From: Rhodanobacteraceae bacterium
GTDB taxonomy: Bacteria > Pseudomonadota > Gammaproteobacteria > Xanthomonadales > Rhodanobacteraceae
Direction: 5' to 3'
DNA length: 64,000 bases
Assembly: GCA_016790075.1 (NCBI GenBank)
Contig: JAEUPP010000069.1
Span: forward strand, 62,001-126,000
The notes beneath the pieces were generated by a model. The model saw nothing but the letters and a program-made list of their open reading frames with translations. It was not told where the DNA came from and searched no databases. Shown one piece after another: positions 63,637 to 64,000 of this stretch; positions within the stretch are counted from its first letter, which is position 1, and each line of letters begins with the position of its first letter. The translations under genes and the position numbers were made by a program.

Positions 63637-63867
63637 TTGCGCTTGAGACTCTCCGTTGTTCAGAGTCTTTATTCTTCGGTGGATGCAGTCTGTGGGCTTT
63701 TGACCGCACGACGCGAAGCGGTGAACAGCGCCCAGATCGAGGGCACCCAAGCCAATCTGCCGGAACTGCTGACTCATGAAGCCGCGCGCGGCGTCGGCAC
63801 GATGCCGCGCGACGTAACGGCTACCGAACGTCATGTGATGATGGTCGTGCTGGCGAGATTGCGCTAA
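63637..63867 (+). pseudogene. Fic-N (Fic/DOC family N-terminal) remnant
   Basis: The frame reads LLTARREAVNSAQIEGTQAN and then LPELLTHEAA, MPRDVTATERHVMM and stops at 63865-63867. REAV-S-xIEGTQ is the conserved inhibitory-helix region of class II/III Fic proteins, followed by the DV-EV-NYV-like segment. The catalytic HPFxxGNGR motif is absent and nothing Fic-like follows, so this is a decayed fragment. The first 20 codons have no match I recognise. Confidence 0.6.
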
Positions 63868-63976
63868 CTGTCGACAATGCCGCATCGTTCACCAGGCCGC
63901 ATGGCCTGCCCGAGCACGCGGACAGGAATCCAGCGCGCGTCGCGTACCGTAACAACACCCTTACCAGGAGACGAGC

Positions 63977-64000
63977 ATGCCCCGCTATGAATTGAATCTT
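63977..64000 (+). CDS. Partial gene, cut by the window edge
   Basis: AGGAG at 63966-63970 followed after six bases by ATG at 63977 gives MPRYELNL before the window ends. The ribosome-binding site makes a real start likely, but eight residues are too few to name a family. Confidence 0.5.

Noticed and set aside
1-64000. CRISPR arrays, tRNA, rRNA or intact insertion sequences
   Set aside because: No regularly spaced direct repeats, no cloverleaf-like or rRNA sequence, and no intact transposase with terminal inverted repeats was seen by eye; a covariance-model or IS search was not possible.

Overview
This GC-rich window fits a gammaproteobacterium, most likely of the order Lysobacterales (Xanthomonadales) or close to it. 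Grounds are gene content and order: a tsaD-folB-folK cluster divergent from rpsU-yqeY-dnaG, a gpmI-envC-ctpA run, the lptM-dapF-DUF484-xerC cluster, an A1-type cytochrome c oxidase operon with a small protein between ctaD and ctaG, and an orphan GspA/GspB pair. Taxonomy is inferred from synteny and protein style, not from a search.

Layout. 0.1-2.4 kb: truncated haemoglobin lipoprotein, CCA-adding enzyme, VanZ-like protein. 2.4-6.3 kb: a MidA-like methyltransferase, a pteridine-reductase-type SDR, and folK, folB, tsaD on the minus strand. 6.3-9.1 kb: rpsU, yqeY, dnaG, with no rpoD after dnaG. 9.1-14.8 kb: a 47-aa Cys-rich protein, an AraC regulator and the cytochrome c oxidase operon (ctaC-ctaD-49 aa protein-ctaG-ctaE), with a recognisable promoter and a strong terminator. 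15.0-22.0 kb: putA, a membrane GGDEF protein, a DUF3592-like protein and a BI-1 family protein. 22.3-31.1 kb: gspA, gspB, rhomboid protease, DUF1820 protein, ctpA, envC, gpmI and a repeat protein. 31.2-41.6 kb: M28 peptidase lipoprotein, TPR membrane protein, six-Cys secreted protein, tricorn-like protease, YcgL protein and a membrane ankyrin protein. 41.7-48.8 kb: Kef-type antiporter, RimK-like ATP-grasp enzyme divergent from a GNAT/thioredoxin/UPF0316 run, and hypotheticals. 48.8-51.5 kb: lptM, dapF, DUF484, xerC.

From 51.6 kb the window becomes accessory. It holds an FG-GAP secreted protein, a hypothetical paired with an exported acetamidase/formamidase-family protein of visibly lower GC, a VIT-family transporter, a GbsR/MarR-type regulator divergent from an NAD-binding SDR across a perfect 10+10 bp operator-like palindrome, a decayed NDH-2 stub, a large M6 metalloprotease with an EF-hand loop, and a Fic-N remnant at the right edge.

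The functional themes are folate and tRNA housekeeping, aerobic respiration and proline catabolism, envelope biogenesis (EnvC, CtpA, LptM, GspAB), and a set of large exported or membrane-attached proteases. I saw no tRNA, rRNA, CRISPR array or intact transposase. The most unusual sequence-level observation is a set of short AT-rich, rare-codon pockets inside otherwise G/C-ending core genes (dnaG, gpmI, the DUF1820 gene, tricorn, dapF, xerC); two of them share an identical 12-mer.
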